A DNA stretch of 64,000 nt from Drechslerella dactyloides. Lineage: Eukaryota > Ascomycota > Orbiliomycetes > Orbiliales > Orbiliaceae. Every line of letters starts with the position of its first letter. The stretch's first letter is position 1. Made by a program: the position numbers and the translations under genes. Below the pieces are notes generated by a model. It saw nothing but the letters and a program-made list of their open reading frames with translations, did no database searches and had not been told where the DNA came from. Location: contig JAGTWJ010000002.1 of assembly GCA_020064725.1 (NCBI GenBank), positions 2,356,001 through 2,420,000 of the forward strand. The letters run 5' to 3'. This document shows, piece by piece, positions 24,566-37,700 of this stretch.

Positions 24566-27500
24566 ATGGAGGCTTCGAATCCGGAACTGGTTCTGGACGC
24601 CAGCGACACATCTCTCCAGAGCGATTGCGAGTCCATGGAGACAGCCACCCAGCCTGTTACACCCGCCGACTCTGTCATAATCGACCCAGCCGCTCCTCAA
24701 ATCTACGTTTCACAAGATGGAGGAGACCACTTTGTGGACGCGTCAGAGTCCGTACGGAGACTATCCTTCTCCACGGAAGACAGTGACACGCAATGCACCA
24801 ACCTACCCGCACCGAAATTCAACACCCTTAGATCCCGTTCTTCAGGCCGCGGCGACCACAGACATGGCGTTATGCTTCGCTGGATGAAGAGCCTTCGCGG
24901 CAAGTCAAAGCTGCCGCAGATCCACTACGACGTGTACCGCAGCCAAGCAGCTAGGGAATCAGTCCACGGTAATCTGTCCATTGCGCCATCTGCAATGACG
25001 AGCGCCACCAAACTCACCGGATCAACAAATTTCTTACAAAGGGTGAGCACGGCCACGGCGTCGCGGATGTCCCTCTCATTTTACGGCAGCGTCACAGGCT
25101 TCTCGAAGCGCGATGCTGTTGAAACAGACCCGCGCGCTGACGACAACCTCGACGACGCCATGGACGATACGCTGGACACTGCTACAATAGAGAGGGCGCA
25201 GCAGCGATGGAAAATTCTGGCTGAAATTGTCTTGTCGGAAGAAGAATACATTATGGACCTGAAAACTATGATTGCGGTAAGCTGAAACAAGGACGAAAAT
25301 TTTCCTTGAATCCTGCACATCAATCCTGCCCTTTGTGGGTGCGGCGCGCCAATACTGATGTCTCAATTTGCGAATAGGCGTTCACTTCACTCAAAGACAG
25401 CGCGACTTCCACCGATTCACGCACCAAACGCAGAATCGTCGACAATTTGACGGACCTTCTAGAGTATCAGGAAAACTTTTTGTCTGAGTTATTCACCAGA
25501 TTACCCGCATCTATCGCATTACCTACCAAACCTCCAGGCACCAATGCTGCTTCTTCAGATGTTCCGATATCGTCCTATGATAACCTGGCAGATCCTTCGC
25601 TCGTTAAATCTTTGGCCGATGTCTTTGAGTCCAGAGTAGGAAATACCAAGCCACATTGACCAACTTTGCATCCCCTTGCATGGAAAAGCCACATTATCTG
25701 ACACAACCTGATTTTCATTAGATGGCTTTCTTCTTTGCCCATATTGAGTATGGCGCAAATTATGAGAACCTCAAAGAGCTGGTGAATTGCTCTAGCTCTT
25801 CTTTGAGGTCTAGAAGCTGGGAGTCTGGATTCGAGATGCTGGCCAACGCAATCTCAGCAGAATGCAACAAGGGAAATTACATGGGGAAGAAAGCTGCGAC
25901 GCTAGCAGATCTCATCATCAAGGTGAGAAAATTTCGTGCGGTTTCCTAATCTAGCGTGGCGTTTTGACTAAAATGAGGTAGCCTGTTCACCACGTTTGTC
26001 GATATCCGCTGCTCCTCAACCGGCTTTTGGAAGTAACGCCGACTATCGACGCGCCGGAGGCCAATGTTTCGTTGCAACGCATCATAAAGAGTATAAAAGA
26101 CTTGGGCGCAGAGCTCAACACCGTTCAGTGCAATACCTCAGGTTCTCGAGATCAATTGGAGAAAACATGGCTTTTGCGTGAGATGATAAGCCTGCCAAGG
26201 GTAGGTTACCACCATGAGTTCTCAAAAACCCCGTTCGTGGCATCCAAAATTAACATTATCCAAGGAAATCGACTGCCTTTCGAGCCGTGTTATAGTCGAC
26301 CGGCGAAAAAGTGTGCTTCGCCACTTGGGCCGAGTCCTATTGTGCGGGGTTCTTCAGGTGGCATACTCCACAAACGATGGTCACACTGCTAGGTATACCA
26401 TTGGGTCGCTATACAGAACACATCTTCTCCTTGCGCGGCCGACTGTCGATCCTGCTACCCAAAAGGCTGTCTGCTCCGTCATGTTTATGATTCCGCTGTC
26501 TGCTCTTAAGTCTGATGACATCCAAGGTAACACCTCATACCCCATCGCTGATTCTCGGGTTCGGATTGTTACTTATACCCCTTGATAGATCGGTCGCTTC
26601 CCGACGCCGAGTTCTCCTGGAAGATCAATTTCAGAAAAGCCAACCGTTTATACAGAATCCGCATCTCCGCCAAGACCGCGGAAGATGCAGAAATTTGGCG
26701 ATCGAGCCTTTCGAATTGTATCGACAGGTTGAACATAGATCCAACCTCGTCGACAACCCACCTCAGCTATATGCCGGTGGATATTAGACCCAGAGAAGAG
26801 GATAAGGCATCAGTCGTTGATCTGAAGCGGCAATCTTCGCAAGGACAGAGCCAAGCGGGACTCGCGCGCTCGAAGTCTCAGCCTCTTGGCGTTTTCTCGA
26901 TGGGAGGAAAAGAGGACTCACCTGGTACTACCAAACCACCGCTTATACAGCAGACATCCAGCAAGTCTTTGGAAAGGTTCTTACATAGAAATGCCAATTT
27001 AGACAAGATTTTGACGGATCGAAAGGAAGAGGCCGTCTCACGACTCTGGCCCGAACAACGCAACACGCTCGAGAATCTCTATTCGCACGTTATATCGACT
27101 GATATACTTTCATCGCCGATGCCGAAAAAGGATCCTCCTCGTCGAATCGATACTGCTACGGGAAGATCGATGTCAGCCTCATATATCGAAGATAAGGGTC
27201 TGATGAGGAAGCTATCACTGAGCAGCATATGGCAGTCGAGAAAGCGAAGCTATACGCCGACAAATTTCGAGTGTTCGTCTCCGAAGGGCGGCAGGCCGTC
27301 ACGGCTCATCATTCCTCGAAGATCCGGCAGCCTTAAGCCCAAGAGGAGCAAATCCGAGCACTTTGGCGTCCAAACACCGGATGAGGAAGACAAGGAAAAT
27401 TGGTTCTTGCAGTCCAAGCTTCCAGCTCGAACCCGCAGTCTGCTTCAGCGCTTTTCGCCTGACAAATATCCCTCAACCAGCGTTACTACGAGCCCGACTG

Positions 27501-27691
27501 AGCCGTGTACCCCAAGCTCCACAAGCTCCACCATGCCGGTTTCTCCGGTGACACATACATCCTCTATCTCGGAGAAAACGAGCATCGGCGCAGACTTTGG
27601 GACTCCCAACACTTCCTTCGCGACGATGCATGGCCGTATTAAGAAGTCCTTGAGGGGAAGAAGCACTTTGAAAAAGCTCTTCTCTGGGTGA
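24566..27691 (+). CDS. DH-PH guanine nucleotide exchange factor for a Rho GTPase
   Basis: Six exons, 24566-25276, 25378-25635, 25722-25922, 25982-26200, 26265-26526 and 26589-27691, give 917 residues with every junction in phase. Residues 1-210 are disordered. The DH (RhoGEF) domain starts at about 214 with RWKILAEIVLSEEEYI and runs to about 460, including NLTDLLEYQENFLSEL and the conserved helix PVHHVCRYPLLLNRLLEVT. A PH-like domain follows (about 465-610), ending in AEDAEIWRSSLSNCI. The last 300 residues are basic and Ser-rich, ending in KKSLRGRSTLKKLFSG, a possible membrane-binding patch. Such proteins activate Rho1 or Cdc42 type GTPases at the cortex. Which GTPase it serves cannot be told, and it does not match Cdc24 or Rom2 closely by eye. 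Confidence 0.88.
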
Positions 27692-29649
27692 TAATTTTAT
27701 CGTCTTTCTTTTGGACCCTTTTCTTCAACTTGAGCTCTTTCGCAACGACTTCTAATGATAACTTTGGATATGTCTGGTTCGGACTCCGATGCGACGTTGT
27801 ACCTTTTCTGCCCGTTAACTGTCTCTGCTGCCTCCAAGTTCTTCTCTTCTCTGTTGACTTCAACTAGCTGTTCTTTTCCCTTGGATACCGGATTACCCGA
27901 AAAGTTTTCACCTGTCAGTTTCCCTTCGTTCTTGTTTCGACTTTTGCTCGGGTGGGACTTTCAATCATACTGGCTCGCAAGATTAACTCTTTCAGGCTCT
28001 ACCCTGATGGTCTTCAAAGCATAACTAAGGCTTCTAGATCTGGGGATCGCGAGCAAATTCCTCCTTTTCTACGTTATTTATTTTCCTATCTCCAACAGAG
28101 ATAATTATTCCTGCTGGAGAGGTCGGTACTCTATGGCAATGACCAGCTTCTACACACTATTGCAATGCGGCCATGTACCGATCCACGTCGCGGACAATTC
28201 CCAAAATTGGCCAGCGATACTTTCTAGCTCTCCCTCCTCCTTTTGCTCAGCTTCTGTTCTATCTCTCCTTCGATTCTCTTCCTTCTGTCATCGTCGCTTC
28301 GTATTGGTTTTTCTTGGATTCCGCTACATCTCGCTCCTTTTTTAGATACCATTGTTCGATCAAGCGGGTAACGTGCACGCATTATGGAATATGCATATTT
28401 GGGTAACCGGAAAAGTTGGCACGATATTTCACAATCCTTCCCTGGGTATTTTCGCCAGTCGGTCTTTTCTGCTTTTTTGCCTTTTTTTGGTATTCTCGAT
28501 TGCCATTGGTTGTTTCGTCCGTCTGTTTTCCCACAAAAATACCATACAAGTTCTTCCAGTTTTGGGCTTTTTTTTCTAGCGGCATCTGCATTGCTCCTTC
28601 GGTTTGCATCTCATCGCATTTACGTTTCCTCTTTGCTCTTTTTTTATACGCCTTTTTTTCAGCATGCATGCCGCATTGTGCTTCGGAGGATTTTTTTTCT
28701 CCCTCTGCAGCATATTTCTGCTCTAGCTGCCGCTGCTAGGTACGGGTATACGTTGCACAATCCGCTGCATTGACGTGTCCTCGATACCGGGCTGTGCGCT
28801 TACGGAGGCGGTATACCAGTTCTGCATTGACGGTAGCTCGGATACGATCCATGCGAGCTTAGCTAGGACGCTGCACCTGCATGAACACATGCATGTATGC
28901 GGAACGGCCAGCTAGCTACCTACCCTTGAAGCTGTTTTTACATACTTTCCCATTACCTTTTTTCTGGCTTTTTGGATTTGCGATTTTTTCTTAGTTTTGC
29001 ATGCGGTGTTTCGTTTTTTTGTTACATATGGGAATTTGGGACCGATATTTTCCGCGATTGGTTTTTTTGGTTTGTGTGTTATTTGGTGTGCTTGGTCGAG
29101 CTTTCTCTTCTTTTACTAGCGCCTTTTTTTTTCTTCTATTTCGTTTCTTGAGCTGTTGGTTTGATTCGATGGTTGGATGTGTGGACGAGGATGAATTGAA
29201 CGGGTACGAGTGGATGGATCGATGGACGCGTCGACGGATGGATGAGTGGCATGCATGCATGATGATAATGTGTTTTTTTAGTCACTAGTTACCGAGTCAA
29301 GTCACGTTGAACGAATCACTTAAAAATAACTAGAAACTCGATTGATCAATTAAACGAGCTTACATGGGGCACGTATATATTCTGACTTGGTAGATTCTTG
29401 GGTGCGTGACGCGTATACGTCCGTGGGGTGTCCTGGCGGGAGTCTTGTATTTCTTGGGGGTTGAAAGTCCCCGTTAGCTTGGTCGACTTTTTTAATTTTT
29501 ACAAACGATTAATTGGTTGTGGCATGCATGTGGAAAATTCAGAGAATTCCTGTCGCCATTTCGGCGCGGACTGCTCGACTCTTGGTATTAATAGGTATAC
29601 TGATATGCTACTCGCATCGTAACTATGATGGTAATACGGAAGAAGTATG
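27692..29649. other. Convergent intergenic region, RhoGEF to MRD1
   Basis: Two kilobases between facing stop codons, strongly T-rich on the plus strand (many TTTTTT and CTT runs, 28440-29140) with no domain-like reading frame. It holds AGCTAGCT at 28910 and TGCATGCA at 29252. No RNA gene was recognised. Confidence 0.5.
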
Positions 29650-32571
29650 CTACTCGTCCCAGTCGTCATCGCCGTTTGCACCGGCGGCTCTCCCCGCTGC
29701 CGTCTCCTCGATATCAAACTTCTTCCTGCCCGCCGCGCCGCTAAGCTTGGCAAACATGACGCTGTCAACTTGCTTGCCGACCTTCTTCTGCAGTCGCTGG
29801 ATCTCCTCCTCCGCATCCTGAGCATCTCCCCTCGCCCACTCGAGCACCAGCGGCCGCCCGTGCAAGTGCGTGTGGCGGAGCGCCTCCATCGCGTTCTCGG
29901 CCTCGCGCGTGCTGACGAACTGCGCGAAGCCAAATCCGCGGGACGTCCGGTTGAACTTTTTCGGCAGCCGAACGGACCGCAGCTTGCCGTATTGCCCGAA
30001 GAGGTTGCGGATCTGCTTTTCGGACACCTCGAAGGCCAAGTTCTTGATGATAATCTTGGTCCCCGCTGCGTTCTTGCGCGCGTCGGCCTTCTTGCGCTCT
30101 GCGGCCGCGTCCTCGCCGCGGTGCGAACCGCGGATCTCAAGTTTATGCCCGTCGAGGAAGTGGCCGTTAGCTGCGGCTGACGCGGCGTCCGCGAAGGTCT
30201 TGGTGCGGAACTCGACGAAGCCATAGCCCATGCTGAGCGTCTTGCCGGGGTTCTTGGGGTCTGGTTTCGTCTTGACCCTCGCGGCCAAGAAGCCCTCCAT
30301 TGGCGCGAAGAGGTCCTTGAGCTTTTCCGAGGTGGTGTTAAAGCTTAGGTTCTTGACGAACAGGGACGATGTTTCGCCGGGGACAAAGTCGTCATCCGCG
30401 GCGCTTGTGGAGATTAGATCCTTGACCGATGGCTTGGCGAGATTGCCCGTGGGAGCTGTAGGCGCGGCGGGTTTCTTGGCCGGTTCGATGGGCGCGGTGA
30501 AGATGTCTTCCGGCGCCTTCTCGACTTTGAGGATTGATTCTTTGAATTTGCGGCCGTAGAGACGGGCGAATGCCGCGCGGCCGCTCGGGTCGTCTAGGAA
30601 CTCTACGATGGCGATGGTCCCGGCTGGCGGCATGAGGACTCTCTTAGTCTCGCCAAACTCGTTGCACAGCGCGCGTAGCTCCTCGGCGGAGGTTCCGTAG
30701 GCGAAGTTCTTGATCAGCACAACCTTGTCGCCGCGTTTCTTCTTCGCGAAAGAGGCGAGGTTGACGCCGTGCTGTTCAAAGTACGATTTCGTATCCTGAA
30801 TTACCCGAGTCTCAGCGTGTGCTTGCTTGACCGCTGCGTCGGTGCTGGTTGGGTCCAGCAGTTCGGCTTTGGAGACGCCGAGCCTGTCGGCCATAGACGC
30901 CATAACGGTGTTGATGTTCATGTAGAGGGAGTTCCATTCAAAATCTGACTTGGCGGCGTTTCGCTTCTTGAGAATCTCGCGCTGCTTTTTTAAAGGTAGT
31001 TTTGATAGGGCGTAGTCGTCGAGTTGGGATTCGCGTTTAGCCTCTGCGGGTAGGACGTGCAGATTTCGACCTTGAAAGATAGATTGATCGAGAGTTTGGA
31101 AGGCGGTGATGGCGGATGGCGGGGAGGAGTACTGAATGTAGGCAAAGCCTTTGGGGTTGTGGGTTTTCTGGTCGATTGGGAGGTGGACCTTTATAGTTCG
31201 TGTGGTTAGCTGATTGAGCAGACAAGAACATTACGGTGATCAAGTGATGTAGGAACATGGTTTTCTATCAGACAGGTTTACTATCTTGGAATGGGATCAT
31301 CATCGATGGCATCTTGTTTTTGATGCATCGCAGTTGTCCCTATCTAGGTATTATCATCATGTAGAAGAGGGTTTGGGCGTTGCAAGTGTGTCGAAGCTGG
31401 GTTAAATCGTGATCACCTACCTCGTCGAGATCTCCGAATTGGCTAAAGAGCTCCTCGAGCTCAGACTCTGTTACGGAGTATGTCAGATTTCGAATGAAGA
31501 GCCTCCCGGTCTCCGCAATCTTGTCGACCGCGATATCAGCCTCAGATTTCGGCGGCGGCTCTTCCGAGACGGCTTCCTCTGGTGATGGCGCATCTTCCAT
31601 GCGTTCATCCTCGTCGATACCGCCCCATTCTTCTTCTGACGAGCGGTCTTTGTGGGTCGAGCCCTTATCGCCGGCTGTCTTGTCTTCTGTTTCTAGCTTT
31701 TTGCTAGTTACCGATTTCAGCCAGTCGGCATCCGATAGACCTGTTTGCACAGGACTGGTGACGTCTGGCAGGACCTCTGGGTCTGCTTGCTCGGTCGCAG
31801 GCTCCGGAGGATCGGGCTCCTCTGGCGCTGACTGATGCGATGACTCTGTACCCTTATCCTTTTTCCATTTTTTCTTCTCCGCGTTTATTTTAGAGACCTC
31901 TTCGTACTCATCCTCGCTTTCATCTTCAGGCGGTTGTACTACTTGGGTCTGCTCTTCGCTCGCAACCGTGAGCTCGTTCTCCCAAATTTTTGTGTTCGAA
32001 CGACTTTTCATCAATTGCATGTACTCTAGGTACTTTGGGTCGTTCGGGTCGACAGCCTTCCCATCCTCAGCCTTCTTGGGCTCAACCTCATCTCGTTTCC
32101 GCTTGAGGCTCTTGGTCTTGGTAGGTGAGGCGTCGGGGAGATTATGCTTCTTCGCATATGCAGAAGAAGCCGGCGCGTTAGCGCTCCACGGACGAGACAG
32201 GTTGTCATCTCTGGCCGATTTAGCGATCTCGACAGTGAGCTTGGACGTCTTGATGTACGACCGGTCGAAGTGCTTGACGGCAGCTTCGGCTTGTTCTGGT
32301 GTCTTGTAGCCGATGAAGGCTATCCTTCGATCATGGAAGTAGCGACAGTCGGTTATGGAGGTTCCAGATAGCTTTGCAAAGTGGGCTCTGAGAGCAGCAT
32401 CGTTGAAGTTTGTTGGGGGTAGATTCTTGATGAAGATGCGAGACGACTTGGGAGGCAGCGGCTTTCTGCAAGGGCGGATGTTAGCAAGGAGCGATGGTAT
32501 GGAGGTCCAAGGGGTGGTCAGCAAGAGATACCGTACGTGCCAGCTGCTTTGCTCGAAGCCTCTTCAGCCAT
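29650..32571 (-). CDS. MRD1: Multiple RNA-binding domain protein MRD1
   Basis: Three exons on the minus strand, 32571-32537 (35 nt), 32465-31421 and 31188-29650, give 872 residues with five RRM domains, as in the family. RNP-like strands are RIFIKNLPP (RRM1), RLFIRNLTY (RRM2), VVLIKNFAY (RRM3), LFVKNLSF (RRM4) and IIIKNLAF (RRM5); the long acidic linker between RRM1 and RRM2 is also typical. RRM2 is split by intron 2 (232 nt), and splicing restores GDLDE/VHLPIDQ. MRD1 acts in the nucleolus in early cleavage of pre-rRNA and 18S production. The start sits 13 codons before RRM1 and follows a CACC context. The gene is divergent from the dynein light chain gene, with 599 bases between start codons. 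Confidence 0.96.
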
Positions 32572-33170
32572 GGTGGAGGCGGTGTCTTTTGGTTCCCGTC
32601 CGTGATATTTTGTGTGCGGGTGGTGGAGAATGCAAAAAATTTTGCGACAGAACGCGGTGAAAGAGGTTGTTGTCTTGGCAGCATTCCCCCCGGTGTTGCC
32701 ATGTGAGGCCCCGGGAGCTCTCCGGATATGCCCAGGGGTGCACCGGGGACACTTCCCGGGAGACTCGCGGAGGTTCCCGAGGGCCTCCCGGAGGCGGATT
32801 GCTGCCCAGGGCGAGGCAACCTGGCGCCGAGGCTTGGGTAGCGTCTTGAGGGCTTGGCTGGCCGATGGAATTCGCGCTCCCAAGAAGAATGTTGATACCG
32901 CCAGTGTGCTTGTGTGCTTGTGTGCTTGTTACACCGTCTCCCTCCAGAATTTAGTCCGTCTGTTCCTGTCCTCTCTCCTCCATCCTTCCATCAACGGTCC
33001 CCCTCCATCGCCAGCCTGTTCTATCAGCTCCTCAACGTCTCCTCAACGTCTCGCTCACTCTCTCCTACGCAGGCAAGCTAAATCGCGCTCTTTCCTCATG
33101 CTGCAGGCAACTGACAACATCGCTTCCCTCCAGATAGCTTCCGCATCACCATTCGAACCAACACGAAACA
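32572..33170. promoter_or_regulatory. Bidirectional promoter region, MRD1 and LC8 genes
   Basis: The 599 bases between the two ATG codons contain a GC-rich patch (32700-32830) with the perfect palindrome TCCCGGGA (32754-32761), the near-palindrome CCTCCCGGAGG (32784-32794) and several GGGG/CCCC runs. The right half (32940-33120) is pyrimidine-rich with CTCAACGTCT repeated at about 33030-33050, typical of a plus-strand leader. No other gene is visible. Confidence 0.55.
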
Positions 33171-33922
33171 ATGGCCGGCACGGAGAATTCAACTGACATG
33201 AAAGGTACGCCTCCTGCAGCAGCTTCAGCAGCAGAACCAGCTGCTCTCTGAACTCTTCACAATGCTCTTCCTCGCGCTGACTCTGCCGCCTCCGCCTACA
33301 GCCGTCGTCAAATCGGCCGATATGGTGAGAACTGAAGCAGCTGACCTTCCCGGAAATGTGCCGCCTATCTGACCGTACGATTCCCATCTCCGCCCAGGCT
33401 GAACCGATGCAAAACGATGCGATTGAAGTTGGTTAGTCATGCTCTCTCTCTCCAGCTTGCCGCCACTCCGGAGGACGAGTCGCTGACCAAACGCCTACCG
33501 CACGTGGATAGCTAAACAAGCAATGGAAAAGTTCAACATCGAGAAGGTGAGCACTTGAAACTATCGCGAGATGAACGAATGGACGTCCCGACCAGGAATT
33601 AACTTGCTGTGCTACAGGACATCGCTCAGTACATCAAGAAGGAGGTAGTCAACATTGCCTACCCTTATCCGGCCTCGAACCTGCAGCTTAGCTGATCCTC
33701 GTCCGTCTAGTTTGATACTCGCTACGGGTCCACTTGGCACTGTATCGTCGGCAGAAACTTCGGTAGCTTCGTAACTCACGGTAAGATGCCTCTCATTACT
33801 TCGGATATGCGCAGCGGCACTGGTAACAGCTGCTAACCACCATGGGGGGCGATCTAGAAACGAAGCACTTTATTTACTTCTATCTTGGCCACGTCGCGAT
33901 ACTACTCTTCAAGACTGCCTAG
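33171..33922 (+). CDS. Cytoplasmic dynein light chain LC8 (DYNLL type)
   Basis: Seven exons, 33171-33204, 33302-33324, 33398-33431, 33512-33546, 33618-33644, 33711-33780 and 33858-33922, give 95 residues, close to the 89-94 usual for LC8. The product reads through VVKSADM, AIEVAKQAMEKFNIEKDIAQ, YIKKEFDTRYGSTWHC and IVGRNFGSFVTHETKHFIYFY, the conserved dimer and partner-groove sequence. LC8 is a homodimeric hub that joins disordered partners, including dynein intermediate chain. Six introns of 97, 73, 80, 71, 66 and 77 nt interrupt 288 coding bases; exons 2 and 5 are only 23 and 27 nt. All junctions use GT and AG and keep the family sequence, so the model is secure despite the fragmentation. 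Confidence 0.96.
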
Positions 33923-34794
33923 CGGGAATGCCGCCGTTATTTCCTATCTCTTTTTACCTTACAGTCATCGTAAGCAATTCAGCGGACGAGGCATGGGAGC
34001 ATGGGTGTTATGTTAGTATACTATGCTTTTGGGACTAAAATCTTTTCTCGGATGTCTTGACGTTTCGAACAATGCAATGTTAGAGCTGGCTCCCTTAGCG
34101 GGGCCGCTCTGTCTTGTAGTGGATAATGTTCCGTGATGCTTTCTTCTTATCGATGCACGTCTTTCTTTTCGGAAGGTTCGAGCGTGTACGCGCTTCCCGC
34201 GACGCTGGTGGTCTTTGATGCTTTTTTCCCCCTCTTCCCTGTAACATATCCAGTATCTTATGCTGCTGCCCCCCCGTGTTTGGTCGATCAGCTAGTCCCG
34301 ATTATATTGGATGTTCAGCCACGTGAATTGGTAGTCTTGAAACGTACCCTCTCAGCGAGTAAATTAGGACAGCAAGGCGAGCTTGCCCTGATACCAGCTA
34401 GATCGTATCGCCCGGTGCGCTTAGCTGAGCGAGTATGCGCCCCAACTGCGACCACACTTTTTAAACTCGAGCCGCAGCCGACACATTCGCCACAAGCGAC
34501 GCCCTCCCACACATCATCCTCTCCATCGCGATCCTGCCGGCTCCACGCATCCTCCGATCGAAGGAACAGCTACTGGTCGCTCATTACTAGCCCGTAGGCC
34601 ACGCATCACGACTTGCGTCTCCATCGGCAGCTCCAAAACGTGTGCTGCAAAGGGCAGGCGACGCGACACCAGGTGCCAGCTTCGTCCATCGAGCTCCTCG
34701 CGTACAACCTCGACTCTCGTTCATCGTCGCCTCGCCACCGCTATATCCCCGCGTGTAACGACTTTCCGACGGGAGACGAGAACGGCTATTCGCG
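33923..34794. promoter_or_regulatory. LC8 3' flank and RPB2 promoter region
   Basis: About 870 bases. The first part is AT-rich 3' flank. The section 34440-34790 is rich in C and in short CTCC/ATCC runs, and probably holds the RPB2 promoter and leader. A 154-codon open frame at 34133-34597 shows no family resemblance and I treat it as chance. Confidence 0.45.
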
Positions 34795-37700
34795 ATGTCG
34801 GACATGGAAGAAGAATACGAGTATGAGGAGGAGACGAACATCACCGCCGAAGACTGCTGGACGGTCATCTCGTCCTTCTTCGATGCGAAGGGCCTGGTCT
34901 CGCAGCAGATTGATTCCTTCGACGAGTTCGTCAGCACGACGATGCAGGAGCTGATCGATGAGGACAACTCGCTCGTCCTCGATCACAACACCCCGAGTAA
35001 CGATGAAGGCATCGCGCTGCGTCGATTCGAGATCAAGTTTGGGAACGTGCTCTTGTCACGGCCGACGTTCACGGAAGGAGATGGCTCGACCCAAGTCATG
35101 CAGCCCCAGGAGGCGCGGTTGCGAAACCTGACGTACGCCTCGCCGCTGTACCTCCAGATGTCGCAAAAGGTGCTTGTTGCGCGCGAGATGGCCGGGATGG
35201 AGAAGGAAGAGGACGAAGATGAGGACATGGAAGATGCAGAGGATACCAAGAAGAAGGACAAACCAGCGTACCAGTGGCAGGTCATCGGAGAGACTGCGGA
35301 GGAAATCAGCGATGACGATGACGACGTTGATAATACGAAGCAAACTCGAGTCTTCATCGGAAAGATGCCGATCATGCTGAAGTCCCGGTACTGCGTCCTG
35401 AAGGAGTTCAACGAGGAGGGTCTATACGGCCTCAATGAGTGCCCCTACGATCAAGGAGGATACTTTGTCATCAACGGCTCCGAGAAAGTCCTCATCGCCC
35501 AGGAACGCAGCGCCGCGAACATTGTTCAGTGCTTCAAGAAGGCGGCTCCATCTCCCATCAGCTACATCGCGGAGATCCGAAGTGCCCTCGAGAAGGGATC
35601 CCGGTTGATCAGCAGTTTGACCATCAAGCTCATGGCCAAAGCCGAAGGTCGAACAGGTTTTGGACGCACCATCCGATCCACTCTTCCGTACATCAAAACC
35701 GACATTCCAATCGCTGTCGTGTTTCGTGCGCTTGGCGTCGTCTCCGACGAGGACATCCTCAATCGGGTATGTTACGACAGGAACGACACTGCGATGCTGG
35801 AAATGCTCAAGCCTTGTATCGAGGAGGCGTTCGTCATCCAGGACCGAGAAGTTGCTCTTGATTTCATCGGCAAGAGAGGCTCAGCTCAGGGTATAAACCG
35901 GGAAAAGCGCATTAAGTATGCCAAGGAAATTATGCAGAAAGAGCTGCTGCCTCACATCTCGCAAGCGGAAGGGCATGAGACAAGAAAGGCGTTCTTCCTG
36001 GGCTACATGGTCCATAAACTGCTTCAGTGTGTTCTGGAGAGAAGAGAGACTGATGACAGAGATCATTTCGGCCGGAAGCGCCTTGACCTTGCTGGTCCGC
36101 TGCTCGCGAACTTGTTCCGCATGCTGTTCAAGAAGCTCGTCAAAGATGTCTTCAAGTACCTCCAAAAGTGCGTGGAGAGCGGCCGGGACTTCAATGTTAC
36201 ACTTGCGATCAAGTCGAACACCATCACGAACGGCCTCAAGTATTCGCTGGCTACAGGAAACTGGGGTGACCAGAAGAAGCCTGCTTCCGCTAAAGCTGGT
36301 GTCTCCCAGGTGCTGAACCGGTATACTTTTGCGTCCACGCTTTCTCACTTGCGCAGAACAAACACGCCGATTGGCAGAGACGGCAAGATTGCCAAACCTC
36401 GCCAGCTTCACAATACTCATTGGGGTCTGGTCTGTCCTGCCGAGACCCCCGAAGGACAGGCCTGCGGTTTGGTCAAGAACTTGTCTCTCATGTCATACAT
36501 CACCGTCGGATCTCCCACCGAGCCCATTCAAGCATTCATGGAGCAGAGGAATCTCGAGCCTCTTGAGACCTTTGAGCCTGGGAGATCGCCGAATGTCACG
36601 AAGGTGTTCATCAACGGGTCTTGGGTCGGTGTCCATCGTGACGCCGCCTCCCTGTACCGGACAGTCGTCAGTCTCCGCCGGACGAACGTGATAAGTCACG
36701 AAGTCAGCGTAATCCGCGACATCCGCGATCGAGAATTCAAGATCTTCAGCGACGCCGGTCGTGTGACGCGCCCGCTCTTTGTTATTGACAATGATCCGGG
36801 TAGCTTGCGCAAGGGCGAACTCGTTCTACAGAAATACCATATAGAAAAGCTGGAGAATGCGAAGTTCCAGACGGCAGAAGATCTTGCGCCTGGCGAGGAG
36901 AAGTATGGCTGGAACGGCCTGTTGAACGACGGATGCGTCGAGTACGTGGATGCCGAGGAAGAAGAGACAATCATGATCTCGATGAGTCCCGAAGATCTGG
37001 AGATTTCGAGGCAGGTGCAAGCCGGCTACGAGATCCCAGTCGATGACAGTGGCGATATGGCGAAGAGGGTGAAGGCGAAAGTCAACCCGCACGCTCATAC
37101 CTGGACACACTGTGAGATTCATCCGAGTATGATTCTGGGTATATGCGCCAGTATTATACCCTTCCCTGACCACAATCAGGTAAGCACCCATATACAATGT
37201 CCTTTGCTGTTATTCTAGGCGCATCTACTAATACCTACATTGATAGTCTCCTCGTAACACCTACCAATCCGCTATGGGTAAACAAGCTATGGGTATCTTC
37301 CTGACCAACTTCAACGAGCGGATGGACACCATGGCAAACATCCTCTACTACCCGCAAAAGCCACTCGCAACGACGCGCTCGATGGAGTTCCTCAAGTTCC
37401 GAGAGCTGCCAGCAGGGCAGAACGCAATCGTGGGCATCATGTGCTACAGTGGATACAACCAAGAAGACTCCGTGATTATGAACCAGAGTAGTATCGATCG
37501 CGGACTCTTCCGAAGTCTGTTCTACAGAGCGTACATGGACTCCGAGAAGCGAATCGGCATGACGACGATAGAAGAGTTTGAAAAGCCGATGCGCAACAAC
37601 ACCCTGCGGCTCAAGCACGGAACCTACGACAAGCTCGACGAGGACGGCCTCGTTGCGCCAGGCGTCAGAGTCTCCGGAGAGGACATCATCATCGGCAAGA

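Noticed and set aside
26388..26396. GTATAC donor-like site inside RhoGEF exon 5
   Set aside because: The frame stays open through it, and the PH-like domain needs the sequence that follows, so no intron is required.
28382..28773. Overlapping 95-130 codon frames in T-rich DNA on both strands
   Set aside because: They are products of T-rich or A-rich composition (Phe/Leu or Lys/Arg runs) with no motif, in 3' flank sequence.
34133..34597. 154-codon frame upstream of RPB2
   Set aside because: No resemblance to any family, and it ends in the likely RPB2 leader.
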